Source: a bacterium (GTDB lineage Bacteria > Spirochaetota > Spirochaetia > JABEVK01). From it: DNA of 5,147 nt. The position numbers were made by a program, and so were the translations under genes. The notes beneath the pieces were generated by a model. That model was not told the origin of the DNA, made no database searches, and saw only the letters and a program-made list of their open reading frames with translations. The stretch covers positions 1-5,147 of the forward strand of contig JAJXVP010000210.1 of assembly GCA_021782055.1 (NCBI GenBank). The letters are read 5' to 3'. Positions 1 through 5,136 of the stretch are shown piece after piece; position 1 is the first letter of the stretch, and every line of letters begins with the position of its first letter.

Positions 1-63
1 CTCAGACGGTAGAGCAAGCGGCTCATATCCGCTCGGTCGGGGGTTCAAGTCCCTCTGCCACCA
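1..63 (+). tRNA. tRNA with CAT anticodon (probably elongator Met), 5' end cut by the window
   Basis: The first bases fall inside the D arm (GCTC/GAGC stem, first base missing). The anticodon arm is 17-33, with stem AGCGG/CCGCT, 7-base loop CTCATAT and anticodon CAT at 24-26. The T arm is GGGGG (39-43), loop TTCAAGT (44-50), CCCTC (51-55). The acceptor 3' strand TGCCACC is at 56-62 and the discriminator A at 63. The next bases are AAT, so the CCA end is not encoded and must be added by nucleotidyltransferase. CAT can be elongator Met, initiator Met or lysidine-modified Ile2. The missing acceptor 5' strand prevents a firm choice; elongator Met is the likeliest. Confidence 0.93.
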
Positions 64-71
64 AATTCTCC

Positions 72-94
72 CCTCCTTAGCTTAAGCAAAGAGG
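72..94 (+). promoter_or_regulatory. Possible hairpin covering the ribosome binding site of the WYL gene
   Basis: In the 42-base gap between the tRNA and the WYL gene, CCTC (72-75) can pair with GAGG (91-94) and CTTA (76-79) with TAAG (83-86), with a 3-base loop and a 4-base bulge. The GAGG arm is the only Shine-Dalgarno-like sequence before the ATG at 106. The spacing, 11 bases, is a little long. The fold could damp translation or simply form part of the tRNA 3' trailer. It is short and may be chance. Confidence 0.3.
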
Positions 95-105
95 TCAAGT
101 CCGCC

Positions 106-1158
106 ATGTCAGCCAATCTTGAAACTGTGCGATCGGTACTTTGGATGTTGGGCCAGCTTATCGAAGAGGGTCGTTTTACCTATGACGATTGGGCTGAAGA
201 GTTTCGCCCCGATGACCCCCCGAAGGAAGCTCGAGATGATCGTCGCTTTCTTACCCATGTAGCCGTTTTTCGAGAACAGATTGTACCCTATTTGCATTCA
301 GGGCGCCCCGACGAGGATTTTTTACAGGCCAAAAAAGGCGTTTACACAACAAAACACACTATTGATGCCGCGGGGTGGGCAAAGGTTCCCGATGCGGAGG
401 GGTTGAACTTTCTCCCCTTGCTGAATGCTATCAACCAATCGCAAGGGCTTATGCCTTTCCCCTCGGCCCGTATTGTCAAACTCTTGGCAACCGAACTCGA
501 AGTTAAAGAAGAGCGTTTGAACCCGGTGGTCTTTAAAAATACCGTAGCTTGGAAGGTTGATTACCGTTTTCTTCGCGAGGTCCTTGATGCGGTTGAAGCT
601 GGTGAACGACTGTACGTCGAACCCCAGCCCCCGCGTAAACCTAGCGAGGTTACCCCGCTGTTTTTGATAAACTGTGATGGGGCTTGGTACCTGCTGGCCC
701 TTTCGGGAAACCTGCTGTTGCAATACAACTTGAGCCGCGTGCAGAATCTTACCCGACGTAAAGGTGTCGAAGCCGAAAAGCTCCCCGCCGCGGCCTACAG
801 GACGCTTCGCAACCAAGTAACAGAACTGTGGGGCACCTACTGGATCACCAACCCCTTTGAACCGGAGCCGGGGGAACAAGTGACCATTCGTTACAGCGGA
901 GCGGCCAAGCAGTACGCTAGCGAACGGTTTGAACAAAAATCGTACAACCCAGGAACTCCCTGGTTTCGGCTGTCGGTACAGGAGCAATGGGCGGATGTGA
1001 CGTTCCGCGTGCAGTCGCACGGAACACAATACTCAGAGATTCTTGGGGAAATTTTACGCTGGGGGCCGTTGGCGCGTCCTGTTAGCCCTCCTGAACTTGT
1101 GCGCCAGTGGAAAGAAAGCATTCAAGCCATGGCTACGCTTGCCTCACAAGAAATTTAG
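106..1158 (+). CDS. WYL-domain transcriptional regulator (wHTH-WYL-WCX)
   Basis: This is a 350-residue DNA-binding regulator with the usual full-length WYL layout. Residues 1-60 resemble a winged helix-turn-helix: a leading helix, an EEGRFTYDDWAEEF segment, then an arginine-rich recognition-like helix with ARDDRRFL. The WYL domain spans about 180-225. It shows the namesake tryptophan-tyrosine-leucine at 194-196 and the partner segment YNLSRVQNL at 207-215, where R211 sits at the usual ligand-contacting position. The C-terminal WCX part ends with ILRWGP (316-321) and a PPELVRQW helix. WYL proteins sense nucleic acid or nucleotide-like ligands, and several control defence or DNA-damage genes. 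The targets here are unknown. The gene sits 42 bases after the tRNA and may be co-transcribed with it; no clear promoter or terminator is visible. The start at 106 keeps the whole wHTH and is preceded by GAGG. Confidence 0.88.
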   Translation: MSANLETVRSVLWMLGQLIEEGRFTYDDWAEEFRPDDPPKEARDDRRFLTHVAVFREQIVPYLHSGRPDEDFLQAKKGVYTTKHTIDAAGWAKVPDAEGLNFLPLLNAINQSQGLMPFPSARIVKLLATELEVKEERLNPVVFKNTVAWKVDYRFLREVLDAVEAGERLYVEPQPPRKPSEVTPLFLINCDGAWYLLALSGNLLLQYNLSRVQNLTRRKGVEAEKLPAAAYRTLRNQVTELWGTYWITNPFEPEPGEQVTIRYSGAAKQYASERFEQKSYNPGTPWFRLSVQEQWADVTFRVQSHGTQYSEILGEILRWGPLARPVSPPELVRQWKESIQAMATLASQEI

Positions 1159-1218
1159 CAAAACTCGGCTGTTGATTCTCATGAGGGTCAGAGGCGAACA
1201 CTCATGACACTCAAGGTG

Positions 1219-1228
1219 CGAAATTTCG
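1219..1228. promoter_or_regulatory. 10-bp perfect palindrome upstream of the zinc-finger gene (possible operator)
   Basis: CGAAATTTCG is a perfect palindrome about 50 bases before the ATG at 1278 and just upstream of the predicted promoter. The same gap also holds two copies of CTCATGA (1178-1184 and 1201-1207). MqsA-type antitoxins bind palindromes at their own promoter, but this protein lacks the DNA-binding half, so another regulator would be needed. The assignment is speculative. Confidence 0.25.
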
Positions 1229-1264
1229 TAGCAAAAAGTCCTTTTAAGAGTAGTCCAAACCCCG

Positions 1265-1270
1265 TAGAAT
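1265..1270 (+). promoter_or_regulatory. Candidate -10 box giving a leaderless transcript
   Basis: TAGAAT matches five of six bases of TATAAT and ends 7 bases before the ATG at 1278. Transcription from it would begin at or beside the start codon. A -35 with 17-bp spacing (TTTTAA, 1242-1247) is weak. No Shine-Dalgarno sequence lies between the in-frame stop TAG (1251-1253) and the ATG, which fits a leaderless mRNA. Confidence 0.4.
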
Positions 1271-1277
1271 AGCATTT

Positions 1278-1484
1278 ATGAGCGAAGAAATATTTTGTCC
1301 CCATTGTCAAGCGGTCAAGCCGATGACCTTGATTATGCAAAGGGAAACCTTTGAAGAAGGCGGTAAGTCTATAGCCTACGAGGTGGAGTTTTATCGGTGC
1401 CCCAATTGTCAAGAAGAGCTGGAGGACGAAGAGCAACTTGACCGGAACCTCAAAGCGGCCCGCGACGCCTACGATAGCCTTTGA
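1278..1484 (+). CDS. Lone YgiT/MqsA-type zinc-finger protein, no HTH domain
   Basis: This 68-residue protein has two CxxC pairs, C7/C10 and C41/C44. Thirty residues separate the pairs, the same spacing as in the N-terminal zinc domain of MqsA (YgiT), the antitoxin of the MqsR toxin. The strand-rich stretch between them (YEVEFYRCPNC) and the following acidic helix EQLDRNLKAARDAYDSL also fit that domain. In MqsA relatives an HTH domain normally follows this helix. Here the frame stops with TGA at 1482-1484, 6 bases before the end of the convergent kinase gene. It is either a natural stand-alone zinc finger or an antitoxin that has lost its DNA-binding half. No MqsR-like toxin lies next to it. 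The start is fixed by an upstream in-frame stop and the need to keep C7. Function is unproven; zinc binding is likely. Confidence 0.75.
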   Translation: MSEEIFCPHCQAVKPMTLIMQRETFEEGGKSIAYEVEFYRCPNCQEELEDEEQLDRNLKAARDAYDSL

Positions 1485-1490
1485 GGAGTT

Positions 1491-2396
1491 TTAGGGGAGC
1501 CGGTTGAAACGCTCGTCTAGCTCTTGTTTTGTTAACAAGCCATCACTGGTGCCACGTAAGGTGCAGGTGTGCCGAGCCACCATTTGTGCTCGTACTAAAG
1601 AATCTTTCAGGGAGTAGCCTTCTAAAAAATGAGCTACTAAAAACCCCACGGCTAGGCTATCGCCGGCACCGTTGGTATCGACCACGGCCAAGGGATGGGT
1701 CATGGCCGGCAAAGAAAGGCTTTCGGTTGCAGTTACGAGTTCACAACCTTGACTGCCTTTGCCGATCACAACGATACGTTTTGGATTGTTTTGAAGGTAG
1801 AGTTGAGCGGCTTCGCTAGGTTGAGAAAGATTGGCCGCCGAGAAAAAGATAACATCGGCCGCTAGGGCAAAATCGTGCCGGTAGGTGTCTTTGGGGTCGA
1901 TAACATCCTGAAGGTCAACGGAAATCAGGCACCCAGCGTCTTTGGCAAGGGGAAGAAGAAACCGACACCAGTTCTGAATCGAAAAGTGAGCGATTCGTGC
2001 CCGTTGAAAAAGCTGACTTGCGGTTTCGGGGTCGGCACGCAAATCCATAGCGGATTTGGCGTCATAAAAGTTCCTTCGGCGACCATCGGCCCCCATCAGA
2101 TTAACACTACGATTCGTTCCCGCGGGATCTAAGAAAAAATGGGTCTCAATACCATCACCTTGCAACACGCGCCGAATCTCGTGACCAAGAAAATCCTTCC
2201 CCACCGCGGCAAGAAGGGCTGTCTTTTTTTCTAGAGCCGCAAAAAGACGTGAGGAGTAACCCCCGGCTTGTCCAACACAGTCTTTATTATCCGTGAAATT
2301 CGATTCTACCGAAAAGTCGATATCGGTACCAGGAAGAAAAACATTGGTGTCAATGCCGACCCCGCCGAGGACGACGGCATCTAAATCTTTTGTCAT
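1491..2396 (-). CDS. PfkB-family carbohydrate/nucleoside kinase
   Basis: This 301-residue cytoplasmic kinase would transfer phosphate from ATP to a sugar, nucleoside or related alcohol. The N-terminal strand VVLGGVGIDTN (8-18) is the usual family opening, followed by the substrate-site glycines GQAGG (42-46). The C-terminal signature DTNGAGDSLAVGF (240-252) holds the anion-hole GAGD (243-246), with D246 as the expected catalytic base. VVIGKGSQG is the typical strand before the ATP site. The common GGxxxN substrate motif reads GGYSSR here, so the substrate may not be ribose or fructose. Length is normal for the family (about 300). The ATG lies 3 bases after GAGGG on the minus strand. The gene is divergent from the 2462 gene and ends 6 bases from the zinc-finger gene. 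Family is confident; the substrate is not. Confidence 0.92.
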   Translation of the reverse strand: MTKDLDAVVLGGVGIDTNVFLPGTDIDFSVESNFTDNKDCVGQAGGYSSRLFAALEKKTALLAAVGKDFLGHEIRRVLQGDGIETHFFLDPAGTNRSVNLMGADGRRRNFYDAKSAMDLRADPETASQLFQRARIAHFSIQNWCRFLLPLAKDAGCLISVDLQDVIDPKDTYRHDFALAADVIFFSAANLSQPSEAAQLYLQNNPKRIVVIGKGSQGCELVTATESLSLPAMTHPLAVVDTNGAGDSLAVGFLVAHFLEGYSLKDSLVRAQMVARHTCTLRGTSDGLLTKQELDERFNRLP

Positions 2397-2405
2397 AGGC
2401 CCTCG

Positions 2406-2435
2406 TTGCTGAACTTTAGATTCAGCACGTACATT
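2406..2435 (+). promoter_or_regulatory. Candidate promoter for the 85-residue gene / amidohydrolase unit
   Basis: TTGCTG (2406-2411) and TACATT (2430-2435), 18 bp apart, each match four of six consensus bases of a housekeeping-type promoter. They would start transcription near 2442, about 20 bases before the ATG at 2462. A 7+7 inverted repeat overlaps the -35 and most of the spacer. Moderate to weak prediction. Confidence 0.35.
2407..2427. promoter_or_regulatory. Inverted repeat in the divergent spacer (possible operator)
   Basis: TGCTGAA (2407-2413) and TTCAGCA (2421-2427) form a perfect 7-bp inverted repeat around a 7-base centre. It lies in the 65-bp spacer between the kinase (minus) and the 2462 gene (plus). 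Arm centres are 14 bp apart, somewhat more than one helical turn, as for a dimeric regulator. It overlaps the predicted -35 region of the rightward promoter, so a bound protein could control both directions. It lacks a T-run and is not a terminator. Confidence 0.45.
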
Positions 2436-2450
2436 AGGTTGATATCACAA

Positions 2451-2455
2451 AGGAG
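2451..2455 (+). promoter_or_regulatory. Strong ribosome binding site for the 85-residue gene
   Basis: AGGAG, within AAAGGAGAG, lies 6 bases before the ATG at 2462. It is the best Shine-Dalgarno sequence in the window and fixes this start. The amidohydrolase that follows has none of its own, so this site may drive translation of both. Confidence 0.75.
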
Positions 2456-2461
2456 AGACTT

Positions 2462-2719
2462 ATGAGCTCGTGGAGTTTAAGCCTTGTCAACCAAACCCGT
2501 GATATCTTGTACAATATGCCACCTGGGGTTTTTCTGCTAGCCGAAAAGCTGGGCCGAAAAGGGGTGTGCCTCAGAAATTTTGACGGACGAAATGGGTACA
2601 TTCGGTTGACCGACTGCCTGAATGACCGCTACCCCATTCGTTCACACGAAACAGATGAAGTGTTGGCCGATTTTTCTACCATCGATGAGCTTGTCGCTGG
2701 TGACTGGGCTTTAGATTAA
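2462..2719 (+). CDS. Conserved-looking hypothetical protein, 85 residues
   Basis: I do not recognise this family. The protein is soluble, with no signal peptide or membrane segment. A first half rich in hydrophobic and basic residues (MPPGVFLLAEKLGRKGVCLRNF) includes two cysteines, at about 36 and 52. A strongly acidic C-terminal 23 residues (ETDEVLADF...ELVAGDWALD) has no lysine or arginine. The strong AGGAG site, normal codon use and tight 4-base spacing to the amidohydrolase gene argue that it is real and in the same operon. It could be a small partner or regulator of that enzyme, but nothing in the sequence shows a function. Confidence 0.75.
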   Translation: MSSWSLSLVNQTRDILYNMPPGVFLLAEKLGRKGVCLRNFDGRNGYIRLTDCLNDRYPIRSHETDEVLADFSTIDELVAGDWALD

Positions 2720-2723
2720 GCTT

Positions 2724-3476
2724 ATGAACCTCTCTAGCCTGCTGTTCCATATTCCCCATGCCTCGGTGACTTTTCCTTTTCGGGAAGGGTTTACGCGCCC
2801 TGACTTGATAGCCCTCGAGGTAGCCAAACTGACCGATCACTTTACCGATCAGATCTTTGCCTGTGACGGTGTCGAACAACTGGCCGCAGGCTTTTCGCGC
2901 GTCTTTTGCGATGTAGAACGGTTTTACCCCGATGAGCTGGAACCCATGGCCCAGAAGGGAATGGGGTTTTATTATACCCACACCGATGAGGGCGTAAAGT
3001 TTCGCGAAGAGGACCCCTGGAAACAGCGAGTTTACCAAGACTTTTACGTGCCCCATCACAAACGGCTAGAAGAAATGGTTAACCAACGCCTCTCGGCTTA
3101 CGGGCAATGCTTGCTTCTGGATGGGCATTCTTTTTCGCAGGTGCCCTTTTTTCGTGAGCTAGACCAAAACCCTGAGCGCCCTGACATTTGCTTGGGAACC
3201 TTGCCCTTTCATACGCCGAGCTGGTTAAGCCAGGCCGCTACCGAGGTTTTTGCCGAGGCAGGCTTGTCGGTCGCTTTGAATCGCCCCTACGCGGGAAGCA
3301 TCGTCCCCTTGAGGTTTTTGGCCAAGGAACCGAAGGTTTTTTCGCTTATGATTGAGATCAACCGCAGGCTCTACCTCGACCACAATCAGCAACCCCGCCC
3401 CGGGCAGATTCAGGCTTTGAGGGGGCTGGTAGAGAAGCTTGTGAAGCGTATTTCAGGGGGAGCTGACTGGGGTTGA
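2724..3476 (+). CDS. N-formylglutamate amidohydrolase family protein
   Basis: This 250-residue enzyme is of the FGase (HutG-type) family. The classic member is a cytoplasmic metal-dependent hydrolase that releases formate and glutamate from N-formyl-L-glutamate at the end of one histidine degradation route. Family blocks appear in order: HIPHAS (9-14), the CDVERFYPDE block (62-71), LDGHSF (132-137), RPDICLG (152-158), NRPYAGSIVP (186-195) and IEINRRLYLD (210-219). Length is typical (about 250-280). The start at 2724 puts HIPHAS at the usual distance from the N-terminus. It has no good Shine-Dalgarno sequence and follows the upstream stop by 4 bases, so translational coupling is likely. No other histidine-degradation gene is in the window, so the true substrate could be another N-acyl amino acid. 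Confidence 0.9.
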   Translation: MNLSSLLFHIPHASVTFPFREGFTRPDLIALEVAKLTDHFTDQIFACDGVEQLAAGFSRVFCDVERFYPDELEPMAQKGMGFYYTHTDEGVKFREEDPWKQRVYQDFYVPHHKRLEEMVNQRLSAYGQCLLLDGHSFSQVPFFRELDQNPERPDICLGTLPFHTPSWLSQAATEVFAEAGLSVALNRPYAGSIVPLRFLAKEPKVFSLMIEINRRLYLDHNQQPRPGQIQALRGLVEKLVKRISGGADWG

Positions 3477-3483
3477 CTTTGGG

Positions 3484-3550
3484 GGAAGAGAGCTTAGAAT
3501 TGGTAAGGTTGGGTGGGAATCGGTAAAGGAAGAGCTTTGTTGGGTGGGGG
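3484..3550. repeat. G-rich junction with imperfect repeated blocks
   Basis: GTTGGGTGGG occurs twice (3508-3517 and 3539-3548, 31 bp apart). GGAAGAGAGCTT (3484-3495) is echoed by GGAAGAGCTT (3528-3537), and GGTAA occurs at 3502 and 3522. The two block pairs suggest an imperfect local duplication. It lies where normal chromosomal composition ends and AT-rich DNA begins. It could mark the insertion edge of the accessory segment. I see no terminator for the amidohydrolase here. Confidence 0.45.
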
Positions 3551-3560
3551 CGAGGACGAA

Positions 3561-4079
3561 ATGGACATATGTACGCAAGTAACGAATACTTTAAGGATCA
3601 ATTATCATGCCATTGCACAGGGAATTTTTCCATCGTTTATAAATGAATCGACGTTGCGATTGAATATCTATGATTCCTTAGCCTATCTTAAAAATTTCAG
3701 GTTTATTATCGGCGAGGAATTTAACATAAAGACAGATTTAAATTTTGACTATTAATTTGAAAAAAGTGAACTTGATTTAGTTATTAAAGATGAAAATCAG
3801 ATATTCGGTTTAGAAATCAAAGACAATTTCAACCGAACCAGACGGACGGGAGAATCATTTGGAAAAATAGATTTGGAAAAAATCAACAGAGATTTAGTAT
3901 TTATGCAACAATGTAAGAAATCTGGTTTTACCCAGACATATATTTTCGGTGCTATACCTAGTAAGAATAGCGATTTGTCAGAGGAATTCTTCAAAAAGAA
4001 TCAAATTGAATTTTCTGAATTCAAAATGGTGTTTAATGGCGTTGAGGAACAGGGTTTGGTCTATTTTAAGGAGTGCTAA
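3561..4079 (+). pseudogene. Small PD-(D/E)XK nuclease-like gene interrupted by an in-frame TAA
   Basis: One reading frame runs from ATG 3561 (GAGG at 3552-3555, 5 bases before) to TAA 4077-4079, broken only by TAA at 3753-3755, codon 65. Frame is kept on both sides, so a single base change explains it. The first 64 residues are a helical N-terminus ending in a strand-like FRFIIGEEFNIKTDL. After the stop comes SELDLVI, with Asp at 3774-3776. Twelve residues later comes LEIK, with Glu at 3813 and Lys at 3819: a D-(12)-ExK catalytic pattern of PD-(D/E)XK nucleases. A QQCKKSGF...YIFGAI strand segment follows. Intact length would be about 172 residues. G+C is low (17 of 60 at 3781-3840), unlike the left-hand genes, which suggests transfer. 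It could be a dead nuclease, a readthrough gene or a sequencing error. Fold assignment is inference from the motif. Confidence 0.65.
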
Positions 4080-4169
4080 AAATCGAATATTATAAAACAA
4101 TAGTATTGATATTTTTTCAAAAAAAGTAAAAAGTGTTTAATTTTTGAAATTAAAGCCTGATTTTGCATT
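4080..4169. other. AT-rich spacer without recognisable feature
   Basis: Very AT-rich DNA after the nuclease remnant, with runs of T and A near 4113-4128 and 4140. I find no stem followed by a T-run that would make a convincing terminator, and no gene. A TTG at 4144 would extend the next frame, but it has no ribosome binding site and encodes a sequence unlike the DUF262 family. Confidence 0.5.
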
Positions 4170-4197
4170 TTGTTATAGGAAGCAAAAAAATTATGCT
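4170..4197 (+). promoter_or_regulatory. Candidate promoter for the DUF262 gene
   Basis: TTGTTA (4170-4175) and TATGCT (4192-4197), 16 bp apart, each match four of six consensus bases. Transcription would start near 4204. AAGGGGTGAGGG (4209-4220) follows as ribosome binding site before ATG 4222. The gene therefore seems to have its own promoter and not to depend on the broken nuclease gene upstream. Confidence 0.35.
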
Positions 4198-4221
4198 AGT
4201 TTTACAAAAAGGGGTGAGGGT

Positions 4222-5136
4222 ATGATTCAGCACGTCGCACACAAGAAAATCGGTGAGTTGTTCACACCAGAATCACAGACAAAGTATCATGTTCCGAAGT
4301 ACCAGCGAGAATACATCTGGACGACAGAAAACTGGGAACTTCTTTTCAATGATATTGCTGAGGAGGTAGATAATGACCACTATCTTGGTACGATCATTAC
4401 TATAAATTCATCTGCAGATTCCGAGAATCCCGACCTTGAAATTATCGATGGGCAACAGCGCTTGACGACAATCTCCTTACTATTCTGTGCAATTTACAAA
4501 CGACTCAAAGAATTGAACAGCGAAGAGGATTCCTTCATTGCCAATCGTGTGAATCTGAAAAATAGAATACTTGTCTACAATTCCAAGACGCCGCGACTTG
4601 TTCTATCGTCGCAAAACAATAATGATAGTGATTACAAGGCATTGCTGAATGAAATATCACTCTATGAAATGGCAAAAAAGCCGGCTAATCATGGAAATCG
4701 CAGAATAGTCAAAGCAAACAGATATTTTCAAGATAGAATCTCAGACTTTAACATTGACCAACTGCAGGACTTTCAGAATAGACTATACAACTCAACCCTT
4801 GTCAAAATCGAAGTAGCAAGTCATTCGGATGCATTTACGCTATTTGAAAGCCTCAATAATCGCGGTGTTCCCCTTTCCGCAATTGATATTATTAAGAATA
4901 AGGCACTGAGTGAACTTGAAAAAATTCAAAAGAATAGTATTGATATAGCTTTTGATAGCTGGCAGTTGATTATTGAGAATCTTCCAGATTACGATGATCA
5001 AGAAAGGTATCTTAGGCACTTCTATAATGCGTTTCGCTATAAAGAAAATGTAAAAGTTCACGGATTTCCCAAGGCACAGCGCACAGGCCTGGTATCCGTC
5101 AATTTAAACCAGGGTGACGTTCCAGGGAAGCAGTGA
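4222..5136 (+). CDS. DUF262 (GmrSD/SspE-type) protein, C-terminus apparently truncated
   Basis: This 304-residue product has the DUF262 domain, the ParB/Srx-like N-terminal part of modification-dependent restriction proteins (GmrSD) and of SspE. In those proteins it hydrolyses nucleotides and licenses a C-terminal HNH (DUF1524) nuclease. Visible motifs: VPKYQREYIW (24-33), YLGTIIT (54-60), DGQQRLTT (76-83) and FESLNNRGVPLSAIDIIKN (208-226). Full proteins run to 500-700 residues. Here similarity in style stops near GFPKAQRTGLV, and the frame ends at TGA 5134-5136 without DUF1524. The codons after about 5076 lie in DNA of 55% G+C against 36% just before (5041-5076), pointing to a junction with foreign sequence. 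Start 4222 is preferred over TTG 4144 because it has a ribosome binding site and gives a family-like N-terminus. If expressed, the product would lack nuclease activity. Confidence 0.82.
   Translation: MIQHVAHKKIGELFTPESQTKYHVPKYQREYIWTTENWELLFNDIAEEVDNDHYLGTIITINSSADSENPDLEIIDGQQRLTTISLLFCAIYKRLKELNSEEDSFIANRVNLKNRILVYNSKTPRLVLSSQNNNDSDYKALLNEISLYEMAKKPANHGNRRIVKANRYFQDRISDFNIDQLQDFQNRLYNSTLVKIEVASHSDAFTLFESLNNRGVPLSAIDIIKNKALSELEKIQKNSIDIAFDSWQLIIENLPDYDDQERYLRHFYNAFRYKENVKVHGFPKAQRTGLVSVNLNQGDVPGKQ

Noticed and set aside
45..102. TCAAGTCC repeated at 45-52 and 95-102 as an attachment-site duplication of the tRNA
   Set aside because: Only 8 bases, 50 bp apart, with no integrase; no longer copy of the tRNA 3' end is visible near the accessory segment.
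322..1029. Long minus-strand open frame of 235 codons
   Set aside because: It lies wholly inside the WYL gene, whose plus-strand protein has clear domains; the minus-strand product has no recognisable motif.
106..1158. WYL protein as the dedicated regulator of the nuclease/DUF262 segment (BrxR/CapW-like)
   Set aside because: It lies more than 2.4 kb away behind unrelated genes, with host-like composition, and shares no obvious operator with the accessory promoters.
1500..1545. CTTGTT/AACAAG hairpin near 1524-1540 as terminator of the zinc-finger gene
   Set aside because: It is a weak 6-bp stem inside the kinase coding sequence with no T-run after it.
1529..2132. Two plus-strand open frames (1529-1819, 1875-2132)
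   Set aside because: Both are antisense to the PfkB kinase and have no ribosome binding site or family-like sequence.
2676..3059. Minus-strand open frame of 127 codons
   Set aside because: Antisense to the well-supported amidohydrolase gene.
3513..3560. GTG at 3513 as the start of the nuclease gene
   Set aside because: It lies inside the G-rich repeat with no ribosome binding site; ATG 3561 has GAGG 5 bases upstream and begins where composition changes.
3873..4079. Independent gene starting at TTG 3873
   Set aside because: It is the same frame as the interrupted nuclease gene, downstream of its catalytic motif, and has no ribosome binding site.
4144..4221. TTG 4144 as start of the DUF262 gene
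   Set aside because: The extra 26 residues are unlike the family and overlap the predicted promoter; ATG 4222 has AAGGGGTGAGGG just upstream.
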